Shown: positions 8,052-18,231, counted from the stretch's first letter. The stretch: 64,000 nt of DNA from Lentihominibacter hominis (GCF_014385065.1 NZ_JACRTA010000002.1:1-64000); one strand, 5' to 3'. The notes: generated from the sequence alone by a model not told the origin. Made by a program: numbers and translations.

Positions 8052-9256
8052 AAAAAAGAGTCTTAATATTTACAGGGATTATCCTTATTATAACTGTCTC
8101 ACTGGGGATTTTCGGCGGCATTGTTATATATAAAGCTGACAGATTTGAAGTAAGACGGGTACAGAATATGGCCGGAGCCGTTATATCTGAGTATCCACAG
8201 GCTGAGAGTATATTTATTGATGCTGCGATTGATGAAGCCTTTAAATATGAAGCCGAAGGAGCAGATATACTGTCTTCTTACGGATACGATGAAGATATGC
8301 ATGTAAAAGATCAGTATAAAACGCTTATATATGTATATTCGGGCATGATTATTTTACTTTTTCTGCTTTCTCTTGGAGCCGGATATGGGATATTTGTTTA
8401 CATATCGAGGAATCAGAAAAAAAGGGAGAAACTACTGCTTTGCATGCTTGATGACTGTATTTCAGGTGATTTTGAATTCATTGATGATGAGAAAAATTTC
8501 GAATTGTTGGAAGGATCAGCTCTTTTAGATTCGCTGATGAAGCTGGCGGGAAGTCTAAGATTGAAAACTGCCAGATTGAATGAAGAACGTGATAATACAA
8601 AGACTCTTGTTACAGATATATCACATCAGCTGAAAACCCCCATAAGTGCAATGAAAGTTTGCTTTGATATGTATCTGGAAGCTGACAGCGATAGTGAAAA
8701 GAAGGAATTTCTGGACAGAAGCATGACACAGATGGATAAGCTGGAAAGTTTGACAGCAGCTTTGATTAATATATCAAGGCTTGAAAACAATATGATATCA
8801 CTGAACCCTGAAAAGGTACATCTGCAAAGACTTTTAATAGATGTGGTGAACACAGAGTATTACAAAGCGTCGGTTAAAAATATAGAAGTAGAAGTGGAAG
8901 AATTTAAAGATATAGAGCTTTTTATAGATAAAAAATGGACAGTGGAGGCGATTGCCAATATCGTGGATAATGGAATCAAATATAGTCCGGAAGGCAGCCG
9001 GATAAATATAAAAGTAACAAAAATGTTTAGTTTTGTAAGAATAGAGATAGAGGATCAGGGAATAGGTATACCAAAGGAAGACCGGAATAAAATTTTTTTA
9101 AGGTTTTTTAGAGGCGATAGCGATATTGTAAAAGGTCAGGATGGTTCCGGCGTCGGTCTTTATCTAACAAGAAAGATATTAGAAGAGCAAGGAGGAACGG
9201 TATCAGTAAAGTCAGGAGGAGAAGGAAGCACTTTCGTAGTTCAGATACCTTTGTAA
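8048..9256 (+). CDS. Membrane sensor histidine kinase
   Basis: 402 residues with a transmembrane helix near 6-28, a short extracytoplasmic loop of about 65 residues, and a second helix near 97-122. The H-box ISHQLKTPISAMK puts the phosphorylated His at 193. The ATPase domain has an N-box (NIVDNGIKYSP), G1 (EDQGIGIP), an FRGD motif and G2 (GSGVGLYL). The small sensing loop suggests it may sense through the membrane or through the partner ABC permease. The stop codon lies inside the first of four repeats that control the next genes. Confidence 0.92.
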   Translation: MKKRVLIFTGIILIITVSLGIFGGIVIYKADRFEVRRVQNMAGAVISEYPQAESIFIDAAIDEAFKYEAEGADILSSYGYDEDMHVKDQYKTLIYVYSGMIILLFLLSLGAGYGIFVYISRNQKKREKLLLCMLDDCISGDFEFIDDEKNFELLEGSALLDSLMKLAGSLRLKTARLNEERDNTKTLVTDISHQLKTPISAMKVCFDMYLEADSDSEKKEFLDRSMTQMDKLESLTAALINISRLENNMISLNPEKVHLQRLLIDVVNTEYYKASVKNIEVEVEEFKDIELFIDKKWTVEAIANIVDNGIKYSPEGSRINIKVTKMFSFVRIEIEDQGIGIPKEDRNKIFLRFFRGDSDIVKGQDGSGVGLYLTRKILEEQGGTVSVKSGGEGSTFVVQIPL

Positions 9257-9307
9257 GCTAAATGTAAGATTCTTTGTAAGTCTGTCGTAAGACTGATGAT
9301 ATAAAAT
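9251..9307 (+). promoter_or_regulatory. Response-regulator box and promoter before the ABC genes
   Basis: Four direct repeats of (T/C)GTAAG begin at 9252, 9263, 9275 and 9286, spaced 11, 12 and 11 bases, so all face the same side of the helix. A -10-like TATAAA (9300-9305) follows the last repeat by 8 bases, and no good -35 is present. This is the classic layout of a promoter activated by an OmpR-type regulator. The pairing with the upstream regulator is inferred. Confidence 0.7.
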
Positions 9308-9339
9308 GTGGGATATAAGGAAAGAGGAGGTTTGACATA

Positions 9340-10008
9340 ATGGATATAATATTAGAAACAAAGGATCTTTGCAAATACTACGGTGAGGGTGAGAACCTTG
9401 TAAAGGCTGTAGATAAAGTAAATATACAGATACAGCAAGGTGAATTCGTGACAATAGTAGGTAAGTCAGGAAGCGGAAAGTCTACGCTTCTTCATATGCT
9501 GGGTGCTCTGGATCGGCCCACATCAGGTCAGGTGTGGTTGGCGGGCAAGAATATAGAAGGATTCTCTGAGGATGCTCTGGCAAAAATACGGAGACGTAAG
9601 ATAGGGTTTATTTTTCAGGCTTTTAATCTCGTACCGTCTCTTAACGTATGGGAAAATGTTGTTTTGCCTATAGGTCTTGACGGTAGAGCTGTGGATGTAG
9701 ATTTCGTGAAGGATATCCTAAAAACACTTGGTCTTGATGGTAAAGCGAGAAATCTGCCTAATACCTTATCAGGTGGTCAGCAGCAGAGAACAGCCATAGC
9801 CAGAGCAATAGCTGCAAAACCATCCATAATTCTGGCAGATGAGCCCACCGGAAATTTGGACAGTAAAACAGGTGATGAGGTAATGGCGCTGTTGAAATTT
9901 TCAGCGAAAAAATATGGTCAGACCCTTGTGGTAATAACACATGATGAGGATATTGCTCAGATGGCTGACAGAACTATTATCATCGAAGATGGCAAGGTGG
10001 TGAAATAA
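9340..10008 (+). CDS. ABC transporter ATP-binding protein (MacB/LolD type)
   Basis: 222 residues. Walker A is GKSGSGKST (about 42-50), the Q-loop is FIFQAFNLVPSLNVWENV, the signature is LSGGQQQR, Walker B is IILADEPTGNLDS and the switch His is in VITHD. The sequence class is that of ATPases partnering FtsX/MacB-type permeases, which act by mechanotransmission rather than by direct substrate passage. GAGGAGG lies upstream. The stop is separated from the permease start by one base. It belongs with the two-component genes just upstream. Confidence 0.93.
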   Translation: MDIILETKDLCKYYGEGENLVKAVDKVNIQIQQGEFVTIVGKSGSGKSTLLHMLGALDRPTSGQVWLAGKNIEGFSEDALAKIRRRKIGFIFQAFNLVPSLNVWENVVLPIGLDGRAVDVDFVKDILKTLGLDGKARNLPNTLSGGQQQRTAIARAIAAKPSIILADEPTGNLDSKTGDEVMALLKFSAKKYGQTLVVITHDEDIAQMADRTIIIEDGKVVK

Positions 10009-10009
10009 A

Positions 10010-12460
10010 ATGATGACGTCACTTGCCAAGAGCAGAATAAGATATAACAAAAGCCGTACTGTGCTTACTGCCATAGCTATAATACTTACAACAACGCTTC
10101 TTATGGCACTGGGGACATCGGCTATAGGTCTTTTGAACTTCAATAAGATGCAGGCAGCTGAAACAAGCAATCTGCATGGGTCATTTGGCCAGCTTACGGA
10201 GGATCAGGTAAATAAACTTAAGAATCATGCAGATATTGAATCTCTTGAGATCAACGAAATATTTGCTACCGTAGAGCATGGCAAAATGAATGGATTTCTT
10301 ACATATAAGGAAAATGTGAAAGAGGGGATAACATATGGCGTAGGAGAGATCACAGAAGGGTCTTATCCAAAGAAGATAAATGAGATCTGTGGTCCGGCAT
10401 CTTTTTTTCGCCAGCTTGGAGCAAAGGCTGATATCGGAAGTAAAGTGAAGATCGATTTCAGAGTACAAGGTGAAGGCGTTATACAGACAAGGGAATTTAC
10501 TATAAGCGGACTGGTTTCTGAACGGGATATATCTAAACTTAACATAAGTGAAACACGTTTGTCTTACGGAGCTAATATTTCGGAAGAACTTGTTAATGAA
10601 TTACTGCCTAAGGGTGACCGTGTTTATAATGCTTCTGTACGTGTTTTTGGAGAACATGATCTTAATTATGATGAGATATGTCAGAAAATAAATGATGTGG
10701 CGGCTGATATAGGCTGCAAAGAAATTAATGTTTCTCTAAATAAAGAGTATCTTAGCACGGTGACGGACCCGGGAATGGAAACGATAAAGATAGTTTCGGC
10801 TATAGCTTTTGTAATAGCGGTATTTTCCGGGATGGTGATATATAGCATATACTATGTAGGGATTATTACAGATGTTCAGGAAATAGGAAAGTTAAAGGCT
10901 CTTGGAGCATCCAAGAAACACATAAAGCGTCTTTTGTTCAGGGAGGGAATGTTTGTATCGGTTTTATCTGTGCCGATAGGATTGATACTCGGATATCTCA
11001 TACCGTACTTCATCATGCCTGTAGTTTTGAAAAAAGGTTTGGAAACAAGTCTGATTAATATGGATTTTAAGCGGCCTGATATGTTTTCTCTTCCGGTGCT
11101 TTTGGCAGTAGCAGCAGTGGTACTGCTTACTGTTTATATTTCTCTTTTGAAGCCTATGAGAATGGCAGCTAAAATATCTCCTATAGAGGCTATGAGATAT
11201 CAGGAAAGCAGTAAAGAAAAAAAGCTGCGAACCGGTAATATTAGTATAAGTCTGTTTAGGTTAAGTAAAGCAAATCTGACCAGAAACAAAAAACGTACGA
11301 TAGTAACGATGGTTACCATGGCGCTCAGCTGTGTATTATTTATGAGTGTTGCAGGTCTTCTTAACAGTATGCGTACTGAAGATATCGCAGATCGAAATAT
11401 GGAGGGAAGTGATTTCAGAATTTCACTGGATTATGCTCTGGATGATGAACAATATCCGGAGAATAACCTTGAGAATATAAATAAGAATAATCCTTTTTCT
11501 CATCAGTTCCTTGAACAAATAAAAAATATAGATGGTGTTGAGAATATACGTAAAGTTCACCAAGTTCCCGCAAGTTCAGATTATCCTTCAGAGATGTTTG
11601 CGGAAGGGCGGAAGATAACTATCTCTGAGTTTACAAGAGAGAAGGCTGATGAATACCGCAAAGACATGGAAAAAGGAGAAATAAAATACGATGAAATGGT
11701 TTCTCAAAACGGAGCTGTGTTCACATCGGATGTGTTTTGGGATGATTATAATATCAAACTTAATGAGGATATGAATCTGACTGTATATGATGGAGATCGC
11801 AAGATACCTTTGACTGTCAAGGTTCAGGCTTCAGTAAATGATGGAGGGGCATCAATATTAATGGTGCCGGAAGGTGTATATGATTCCTTAGAACTGAGAA
11901 ACGACAGTACAACAGATATTTTCATCGATGTAGATAAGGATAAGTATGATGATATAAAGTCGCAGATTCAAGAAATGATAGATTCTCAGGATAAGTTTGA
12001 ACTGTATTCGAGGGATGAAGAGATATCTATAGGAGATATGAGTGTCAGTATGATCAAGTATCCGATGTATGTAATTTTGCTGATGATAGCTGTGATAGGA
12101 TTCATGAATCTGATAAATACAATGATTACAAGCATTATTACGAGAAAGCAGGAGCTTGGTATGCTGCAGGCTATAGGATTATCAGACAGACAGCTGACGA
12201 GAATGTTAGCGGGAGAAGGTATGGTATTTACAGCGGGTACTCTTTTGGCATCTATGACTTTAGGAAATATTTTTGGATATTTGATATTTCTTTGGGGTAA
12301 GAATTCACATTTTATGAGTGTAACTGAATATCATTATCCTGTCTGGGAAACGGTTGCTCTTGCGGTACTTCTGATAGTGGGGCAGATGGCAATAACTTTC
12401 TTTATAGGAAGAAGAATGAGAAAAGAAAGTCTTATAGATAGAATAAGAAATGGAGAATAG
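10010..12460 (+). CDS. ABC transporter permease with two FtsX domains
   Basis: 816 residues. The first helix is at about 18-42. An extracellular domain follows (to about 250), then three helices of the first FtsX core (about 255-390). The block is then repeated: a helix near 430-450, a second extracellular domain (about 450-675), and a final FtsX core (about 680-810). The motif KLKALGASKKHIKRLL recurs as MLQAIGLSDRQLTRML in the second half, showing internal duplication. It is the partner of the preceding ATPase. Export of, or resistance to, a peptide is likely, but the substrate is unknown. Confidence 0.9.
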   Translation: MMTSLAKSRIRYNKSRTVLTAIAIILTTTLLMALGTSAIGLLNFNKMQAAETSNLHGSFGQLTEDQVNKLKNHADIESLEINEIFATVEHGKMNGFLTYKENVKEGITYGVGEITEGSYPKKINEICGPASFFRQLGAKADIGSKVKIDFRVQGEGVIQTREFTISGLVSERDISKLNISETRLSYGANISEELVNELLPKGDRVYNASVRVFGEHDLNYDEICQKINDVAADIGCKEINVSLNKEYLSTVTDPGMETIKIVSAIAFVIAVFSGMVIYSIYYVGIITDVQEIGKLKALGASKKHIKRLLFREGMFVSVLSVPIGLILGYLIPYFIMPVVLKKGLETSLINMDFKRPDMFSLPVLLAVAAVVLLTVYISLLKPMRMAAKISPIEAMRYQESSKEKKLRTGNISISLFRLSKANLTRNKKRTIVTMVTMALSCVLFMSVAGLLNSMRTEDIADRNMEGSDFRISLDYALDDEQYPENNLENINKNNPFSHQFLEQIKNIDGVENIRKVHQVPASSDYPSEMFAEGRKITISEFTREKADEYRKDMEKGEIKYDEMVSQNGAVFTSDVFWDDYNIKLNEDMNLTVYDGDRKIPLTVKVQASVNDGGASILMVPEGVYDSLELRNDSTTDIFIDVDKDKYDDIKSQIQEMIDSQDKFELYSRDEEISIGDMSVSMIKYPMYVILLMIAVIGFMNLINTMITSIITRKQELGMLQAIGLSDRQLTRMLAGEGMVFTAGTLLASMTLGNIFGYLIFLWGKNSHFMSVTEYHYPVWETVALAVLLIVGQMAITFFIGRRMRKESLIDRIRNGE

Positions 12461-12467
12461 GTAGCTA

Positions 12468-12517
12468 TGTCAGGAGCCGGGCGCATTGTTTATGCTCGGA
12501 TCCTGATTTTTTTATGT
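12468..12517 (+). terminator. Terminator of the two-component/ABC operon
   Basis: TCAGGAGCCGGGC and GCTCGGATCCTGA pair around an A/T-rich loop and lead into seven Ts. Confidence 0.85.
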
Positions 12518-12602
12518 TAAAACTGTGCTGTTCTGATCATTTGTCTGTGGAAAAAGGGATGAAAGTGGAGAAACAGTATGATATATGAAGGTGGATTTTT
12601 CA

Positions 12603-12884
12603 ATGTCTATGATATATAATGAAAAATGTTTATGGAATATAGGAATAGGACAGAATTATCTCCGGATGTTATCATATGAAAAGACTGTTGGAGGAAAGGG
12701 GATGTCCCCATATGATCCTCAGGAGCTGCTTTTATGCGGCAAAGTGGGAAAGAATAATAGAGTAACAGAAAGAAAAAACAGACCGCTGGCATGTCTTCTG
12801 CGTGATGGAGAGCAGATGACTTTTGCGGATAGGAAGGAGTTATATGAATCAAAAGGAATTACAGGAAATAAGAAAACGTTTTAA
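12603..12884 (+). CDS. Doubtful small ORF upstream of the DUF4317 gene
   Basis: A 93-residue frame starting at ATG 12603, with AAGGTGG 8 bases upstream. It matches no family I recognise and has no membrane segment or known motif. It overlaps the start of the following DUF4317 gene by 41 bases, in another frame and across that gene's ribosome site. It could be a chance frame or a leader peptide coupled to the next gene. Sequence alone does not decide this. Confidence 0.25.
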   Translation: MSMIYNEKCLWNIGIGQNYLRMLSYEKTVGGKGMSPYDPQELLLCGKVGKNNRVTERKNRPLACLLRDGEQMTFADRKELYESKGITGNKKTF

Positions 12885-13989
12885 AGCTGAAAAGGACAGT
12901 ATAAGCCATATTTTTGGATGTTATGTAAATGCGGCTAAAGAGATCGTTACTCACATAGATATGTCAGTAGGGCTTATGGAGCAGGAAGAGGCTGAGATGT
13001 ATCTTAAACTCTTGAAGAAAGCTCTTTCAGGAACTTTGGGGAAAAACCTTCTGGATATAGAGTTTTCAACGAAGCAGGTAGAAGACAGTGATGAGCATAG
13101 ACTTCTTCAGACGCTCAGGTTATCTCATTTGCGGGATGAAAATATGAGAAATGTTTTTTATCAGAGGGTGATAGATTCTCTGGACATGGGAGAGGAAAGT
13201 TATGTTATTTTGCTGGCGTCAGATTCTTATGATATACCTTTTAAAGGAAATGATGATGAACTGTGGGAAGAAGGATCAAATGAGGTTTTTGATTACATAA
13301 TTTGCTGTATTTGCCCTGTAAAGGATGCTAAAGCAGCACTGAGATATTATGCTGATGAGAAAAGTTTCAGAGGAGCTTCTACAGGACATGTTTTAGGCTC
13401 TCCTGAGATAGGTTTTATGTTCCCGACATTTGATGACAGAAGTGCTAATATTTATAATGCGCTATATTACAGCAGAAATCTTTCATATATACATGAGGAG
13501 TTTATCGAGGCTATATTTAATGTAGAAAGAGTGCCGCTTTCTGCCGGTGCTCAGAAGAATGTTTTTGGAGAGGCATTGTGTGATGCTTTGGGAAGCGACT
13601 GTAGCCTTGAAATTGTCAAGGCAGTACATGGGCAGATACGGGAAAGGCTGATGCTTCATAAAGAAAGCAAGGATCCTGAGATTCCTGAAATATATGTGGA
13701 AGATATAGATAATATTTTAAAAACAAGCGGCGTGTCCGAAGAAAAGATAAATTTATTTAATGATGCCTGTCAGAAGGGCTTTGGAGATGATAATGTACTT
13801 AACCCCAATAATGTTATGGAGAGCAGGAAGTTTGAAATGATCACACCTGAAGTCCATATTACAGTCAATCCTGAATACACATACAATATAACGACAAAAG
13901 TTATAGATGGCAGTAAGTATATACTTATTCCGGTGGGGGAAGGTGTGGCAGTAAACGGAATAGATATAAAAGTAGGAGAAGATGAATAA
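12844..13989 (+). CDS. DUF4317 family protein
   Basis: 381 residues, soluble, with no signal or membrane segment. The N-terminal MNQKELQEIRKRFK followed by a short Cys-containing segment is typical of the DUF4317 family, which is common in gut Clostridia and has no assigned function. ATG 12844 is chosen because AGGAAGGAG precedes it; the frame is open a little further upstream. The C-terminal 60 residues are beta-rich. A palindromic hairpin lies just after the stop, but its T run serves the opposite strand. Confidence 0.82.
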   Translation: MNQKELQEIRKRFKAEKDSISHIFGCYVNAAKEIVTHIDMSVGLMEQEEAEMYLKLLKKALSGTLGKNLLDIEFSTKQVEDSDEHRLLQTLRLSHLRDENMRNVFYQRVIDSLDMGEESYVILLASDSYDIPFKGNDDELWEEGSNEVFDYIICCICPVKDAKAALRYYADEKSFRGASTGHVLGSPEIGFMFPTFDDRSANIYNALYYSRNLSYIHEEFIEAIFNVERVPLSAGAQKNVFGEALCDALGSDCSLEIVKAVHGQIRERLMLHKESKDPEIPEIYVEDIDNILKTSGVSEEKINLFNDACQKGFGDDNVLNPNNVMESRKFEMITPEVHITVNPEYTYNITTKVIDGSKYILIPVGEGVAVNGIDIKVGEDE

Positions 13990-14015
13990 AAAGGGCTCAG
14001 CTGATTCAGCTGAGC
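13990..14015 (-). terminator. Terminator of the DUF5685/J-domain/membrane protein operon
   Basis: Perfect 10-bp palindrome GCTCAGCTGA / TCAGCTGAGC (13995-14004, 14006-14015) followed on the minus strand by CCCTTTTT. The hairpin includes the TGA stop of the membrane protein gene. Confidence 0.75.
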
Positions 14016-14554
14016 TTCATATTGTCTGCACCGCGGTTTTTAATTCGTTTGAGATAAAAATTGATAAGAAGAGTATAGATATAATCATATACCAGCATTA
14101 TCAGTATTCCGGCAATTATCAATATTACTGTCGGACAATCAGGAAGCCGTATGCTTCCAAGCAGAAGTTCTTTGAAGCCAAGGAGGCTGATGCAGAGAAG
14201 AAAAGCAAAGAATACAGCCTTTATGACTATTTGAATTATCCCGTTTTTAAGTTTTTCTATAAAAAATTTCACGATTCCGTAGTATCCGAAAAAAAAGGCA
14301 TAGGGAATCATTGCCAGTTTGTTTGGGACAAGAACAAGGCCCAATATTACAGCCGCGGCGTATAAAATGGCTCCGGCACTTACTCCTGATTCTATGATCA
14401 TGACGGCTACGAACAAGGAGCTTATGGCAAACAGTGTAAGTTCTATGCCCGGGATTATGGAACCGGCGAATATAAATATGAGAGTGAGGGCGAGACATAT
14501 TCCGCCCAGAGCTATTGCAGATGTATTTTTTCTTTTAACAGTCTCTTTTTTCAA
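14006..14554 (-). CDS. Unrecognised small integral membrane protein
   Basis: About 182 residues with five hydrophobic segments, a charged N-terminus (LKKETVKRKN) and a basic C-terminus (LKRIKNRGADN). TTG 14554 is proposed as start because TGAGG lies 8 bases upstream. Extending upstream would run through the end of the J-domain gene. It is the third gene of a unit with a DUF5685 and a J-domain protein (37 bases after the latter). No family is recognised; it may be the membrane anchor or client of that pair. Confidence 0.65.
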   Translation of the reverse strand: MKKETVKRKNTSAIALGGICLALTLIFIFAGSIIPGIELTLFAISSLFVAVMIIESGVSAGAILYAAAVILGLVLVPNKLAMIPYAFFFGYYGIVKFFIEKLKNGIIQIVIKAVFFAFLLCISLLGFKELLLGSIRLPDCPTVILIIAGILIMLVYDYIYTLLINFYLKRIKNRGADNMKLS

Positions 14555-14591
14555 TTTTTGATCCTCATGTCGCTTAGGTGAAATTATCGGA

Positions 14592-15149
14592 CTATATACA
14601 GTCGCAGCAGCAATCTGCACATATATAGCATTGAAGCGCCTGACAGCACATATCGTCATTTCTTCCGTATCCTCTGCCATACGCCTGATTCTGATATGTG
14701 CCGTTCATATTGATTATACGGCCGTATGCCTGACTGTATTCCACATTGCTGGGATCAAGATCGTTGGCGGTCTTAAGTTTATTGATTGCATCATCGTACC
14801 AACCTTTTCTGTAGGAGAGCATTCCTGAAAGAAAGAACCATTCGGCACTCCTGTCTTTTGTTGAATTGAGAATGCTTTCAGCAGCGGACAGGTTGCCTGA
14901 ATCTATATGACGTCTTACGGACATATAGTCCGGTGTTCCATAGCTGTAACTGCCGCTTGAGCTTCCGTGTCCTTTCATTATCATGTTATAAGCTTCATTT
15001 ATTTCTTGGAGTTTTTCCTTGGCAAGATCGGACAGCGGATTGTCCTGATATTTATCAGGATGATATTTTTTAACAAGTTCTTTATAAGCTTTTTTGATTT
15101 CGTCATCGGAAGCGTTTTCGGAAACTCCCAATATTTCATAAGGGTTCAT
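14592..15149 (-). CDS. J-domain protein with Cys-rich tail
   Basis: 185 residues. Residues 1-65 are a J domain with the HPD motif at 30-32 ([11 protein letters not shown]), which stimulates DnaK ATPase. Residues 80-140 look like TPR-type helices ([28 protein letters not shown]). The last 18 residues hold eight cysteines, which could bind a metal or be modified. It lacks the G/F region and zinc centre of DnaJ, so it is a specialised co-chaperone, not DnaJ itself. It is sandwiched between a DUF5685 gene and a membrane protein gene. Confidence 0.88.
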   Translation of the reverse strand: MNPYEILGVSENASDDEIKKAYKELVKKYHPDKYQDNPLSDLAKEKLQEINEAYNMIMKGHGSSSGSYSYGTPDYMSVRRHIDSGNLSAAESILNSTKDRSAEWFFLSGMLSYRKGWYDDAINKLKTANDLDPSNVEYSQAYGRIINMNGTYQNQAYGRGYGRNDDMCCQALQCYICADCCCDCI

Positions 15150-15198
15150 ATAATTTCTCCTTTCATATGTACAGCCGCAGTATAAAGCGGTTTTTTTA

Positions 15199-16122
15199 TT
15201 ATATTTGTTTATCTTTATCTTTTCTCGTTATTATTTCTTCTGTTTTACGGTTAAGTCCCAGGTAAATTACATTCTCTATTATACCTTTATTCTTTTTTAT
15301 ATCAAGTGAATCTATGTAATCGCTCAGAATGGCCAGATAATGATAGAGATTGAAGCGCAGATCCGATTCGATTCTTTCTCTGAACTGAGCTGTAGTTTCT
15401 AAGTTTTCATCGTAGTTGAAGCGGTATATCAGAGGATTATAAGCTCCTGTATCTGCGTTTTCTTCTATATCATCTGCGGCATCTATCATATATATCCATT
15501 TTCCCATATGGTATCCTATATTTGCCATAAGACTGTAAGTTTTATTATATTTTTCGGGATCATCAAAACCTGACGGATTCTGACTGTAAAGAGTGACAAT
15601 ACCTTCGGAAAAGATGAGCTCCATTATTTTTGAAAATGCTTCGGCAGCCATGTCTATGCTGGAACATCTTTCTCTTTCAAGGGAAGCCAAATGGGACAGA
15701 TATGTTTCCATTTCTCTGCAGAGCTTAGGATAGCGAGCCTGAAGTTTTTTATATATTTTTTTCAAAAGCCGGATAGTAGTTTTCGCATATAGTTTGCCTT
15801 CATCATTGGCATCATCAATGAGTTTGTACCACGCAAGGAGCAACATAACATCTGCTGCGTAATCTACAGCAGTATTTCTTATTATAGTTTTTTTCTTTAT
15901 TAAAGGATGGGCAATACAGTGTTCCTGTACGGGAAGATCGCTTTTATTGCTTAGGGAGGCGAGAATTACGGCAAGAAAAGCGGCATCATAGCTCAGCGCC
16001 ATCCGTGGCAGCTGGCCGTACCGCTTTCCTATAGATTTGCATATTCCGCAGTAATAGCCTGTATATATTTCATATTCACGAACTTTCAATTCGCCTTTGT
16101 CGATCTTCACGTAACCTAACAT
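15199..16122 (-). CDS. DUF5685 family protein
   Basis: 307 residues, predicted helical. The N-terminus [18 protein letters not shown] followed by a [12 protein letters not shown] cysteine motif and an SYDAAFLAV segment is typical of DUF5685, a family of unknown function in Firmicutes often encoded near J-domain genes. The CxxC pair (in YYCGICKS) and a His-containing segment (EHCIAHPLI) could bind a metal. It is probably the first gene of the unit with the J-domain and membrane proteins, 49 bases before the former. Confidence 0.8.
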   Translation of the reverse strand: MLGYVKIDKGELKVREYEIYTGYYCGICKSIGKRYGQLPRMALSYDAAFLAVILASLSNKSDLPVQEHCIAHPLIKKKTIIRNTAVDYAADVMLLLAWYKLIDDANDEGKLYAKTTIRLLKKIYKKLQARYPKLCREMETYLSHLASLERERCSSIDMAAEAFSKIMELIFSEGIVTLYSQNPSGFDDPEKYNKTYSLMANIGYHMGKWIYMIDAADDIEENADTGAYNPLIYRFNYDENLETTAQFRERIESDLRFNLYHYLAILSDYIDSLDIKKNKGIIENVIYLGLNRKTEEIITRKDKDKQI

Positions 16123-16188
16123 AGCAACAGACTAACATAAAAGTGTATTCATTTCAAATACAGAATGGTGAAGATTTGTTGAAGATAT

Positions 16189-18231
16189 TTATTTTTTGAC
16201 TATTCTGTAGTAAAGTCTGGATGTCATTTTATATACAATTATATAAAATATGGTGAATACCAGAAAACATCCTATTGTACAAAGTGCAAAAAGCTTCATA
16301 TTAAACAGGTTAAGAAGGGTAAGCACTCTGAAAATGAAAGGGAAGTTAAAGGCTACATGAATTCCTGCTGTAATCAGAGGCAGAAAGAATACTGTTAGGA
16401 TCTGTGAATTAATGGATTTCTTTACTTCACGGTGACTCATGCCTACATTTTGAAGTATTTCAAATCTTTTTTTGTCCTCATAACCTTCTGTAAGCTGTTT
16501 ATAATACATGATCAATACTGTCGCCATTATAAAAAGCAGTCCGAGGAAGATTCCTATAAAAAACAATCCTGTCAGATCTTTGCCAAATGATTCGCCTTCC
16601 ACAGAACGGCATTCGATGGCTCCGGTAAAACCGGCGTATGGAGAATCGCCTGACTGCTGTGAATCATTTAGCTGAGTCTTTATATCGTTGAAAGCATTTT
16701 CAATGGCAGTTTTGTTTTCTTCAGGATCACCTGCAATATCTGTGAGATAATAATAGTTTATGAAAGAACTGTATTCACCATATGCTTTTACATTTTTTTT
16801 GTAGATGTCATTAAGTACGGTATCATCCTTTACTACGACGAAATATCCATTTGAAATATTTGCAGCCATGTTGCCGCTTACCATAAAATCATCCAGAGTT
16901 TTTATCACATTTAATTTGGTATTGAAAATATTTATGGTATCTGTTTCAAGTTGTGCTCGGTTTGAATATACCAATACATCACTTTCGCTGTTTATAGTTT
17001 CATCAGTTCTCATACATCTGTTATAGTCATCAAGGGTGACAAACACCAAAGTAGCAAGCTTATCATAAGTCTGGAAGGCAGATAATGAGGTGTATGAATC
17101 CGGATCGGTGATGAATCTGTCTTCTTTTTCCTCATATACTGCAGAAACAGAAAGGTCCTTATAAGATATTTCATTTTTCTTTTTAAGTCCTTCTTTAGAC
17201 AGTGATTTGTCCAGAAGCTCCGAAACATCATTGTTAAGAGGATCGTCAGCCATGGAACTTATGGAAAACTCGGCCGGATAACGTTTGTCGAGAGAGTCAT
17301 CAAGGCCCAGATATATGGATAATGTAGCTGATACCATAACGAGAACCATTGTAGAAAGGATACATATGTTTGCAAGTCCTACTGCGTTTCGTTTCATTCT
17401 GTACATCATCGATGATACGCTGATGAAGTGTTTTGTTTTATAATAATACCCCTTATTTTTTTTCAGAAGCTTGAGCAGTGCTACGCTTCCTGCAGTAAAC
17501 AGCAAATATGTGCCTGCGATTACAAGAATAACAGCGACAAAATACATAGCAAATGCAGCGACAGGATTTTCTGTTGTTACGGCGATATAATATCCTGAGC
17601 CCAGGCAAGCTACTCCTAACGCTGCAAGAATCCATTTGACTTTAGGTTCACGTTCACCTGTACTTTCACTTTTTAGCAGTTCGACTGGTTTGGCTTTATA
17701 TATCTGTCTTATAGAATTGAACAGTATCAATAAAAAGATTATACCAAATAAGCCGAAACTTTTTGATATAGCAGATGTGGAAATATAGAAGCCTATGGGA
17801 ATTCCTCCGCCAAACATTTTTGCCAGAATCAGATACATAAGTTTATCAAGAAGGATTCCGCACAATATCCCAAGGATCATTACTGTGATATATGTATAAA
17901 ATGTTTCAAATATAATGACTTTGGTGATATGGCGTTTTTCCATTCCAAGGATATTGTAAAGTCCGAATTCACTTCTTCTTCGTTTCAGAAGAAAACTGTT
18001 TATATAAAACAGGAATATAAAAGCGAATATGGATACTATTATTTGTCCGAATCCCATATAAGACTGTATGATATTGCCTCCCCATAACAGGGCTATATTT
18101 TCATTGTCTGCCAGCGAGCATATGATGTAATATATGGAGATGGTGAGAATACATGATACCATATATGGTATATATGTTCTTCGACTTTTCTTTATATTTG
18201 TAAATGCCATACTTGGGTAAAGTCTAGTCAT
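16189..18231 (-). CDS. BceB-type ABC transporter permease
   Basis: 680 residues from the ATG that overlaps the ATPase stop by 8 bases. Layout: one N-terminal helix, three helices ending near 230, pairs near 235-300 and 320-350, a large extracellular domain (about 360-560), then three C-terminal helices. This ten-helix pattern with one large loop before helix 8 is that of BceB permeases, which with BceS sense and remove peptide antibiotics such as bacitracin. The loop sequence is fast-evolving, so the peptide cannot be guessed. The frame is open further upstream but lies inside the ATPase gene. Confidence 0.88.
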   Translation of the reverse strand: MTRLYPSMAFTNIKKSRRTYIPYMVSCILTISIYYIICSLADNENIALLWGGNIIQSYMGFGQIIVSIFAFIFLFYINSFLLKRRRSEFGLYNILGMEKRHITKVIIFETFYTYITVMILGILCGILLDKLMYLILAKMFGGGIPIGFYISTSAISKSFGLFGIIFLLILFNSIRQIYKAKPVELLKSESTGEREPKVKWILAALGVACLGSGYYIAVTTENPVAAFAMYFVAVILVIAGTYLLFTAGSVALLKLLKKNKGYYYKTKHFISVSSMMYRMKRNAVGLANICILSTMVLVMVSATLSIYLGLDDSLDKRYPAEFSISSMADDPLNNDVSELLDKSLSKEGLKKKNEISYKDLSVSAVYEEKEDRFITDPDSYTSLSAFQTYDKLATLVFVTLDDYNRCMRTDETINSESDVLVYSNRAQLETDTINIFNTKLNVIKTLDDFMVSGNMAANISNGYFVVVKDDTVLNDIYKKNVKAYGEYSSFINYYYLTDIAGDPEENKTAIENAFNDIKTQLNDSQQSGDSPYAGFTGAIECRSVEGESFGKDLTGLFFIGIFLGLLFIMATVLIMYYKQLTEGYEDKKRFEILQNVGMSHREVKKSINSQILTVFFLPLITAGIHVAFNFPFIFRVLTLLNLFNMKLFALCTIGCFLVFTIFYIIVYKMTSRLYYRIVKK

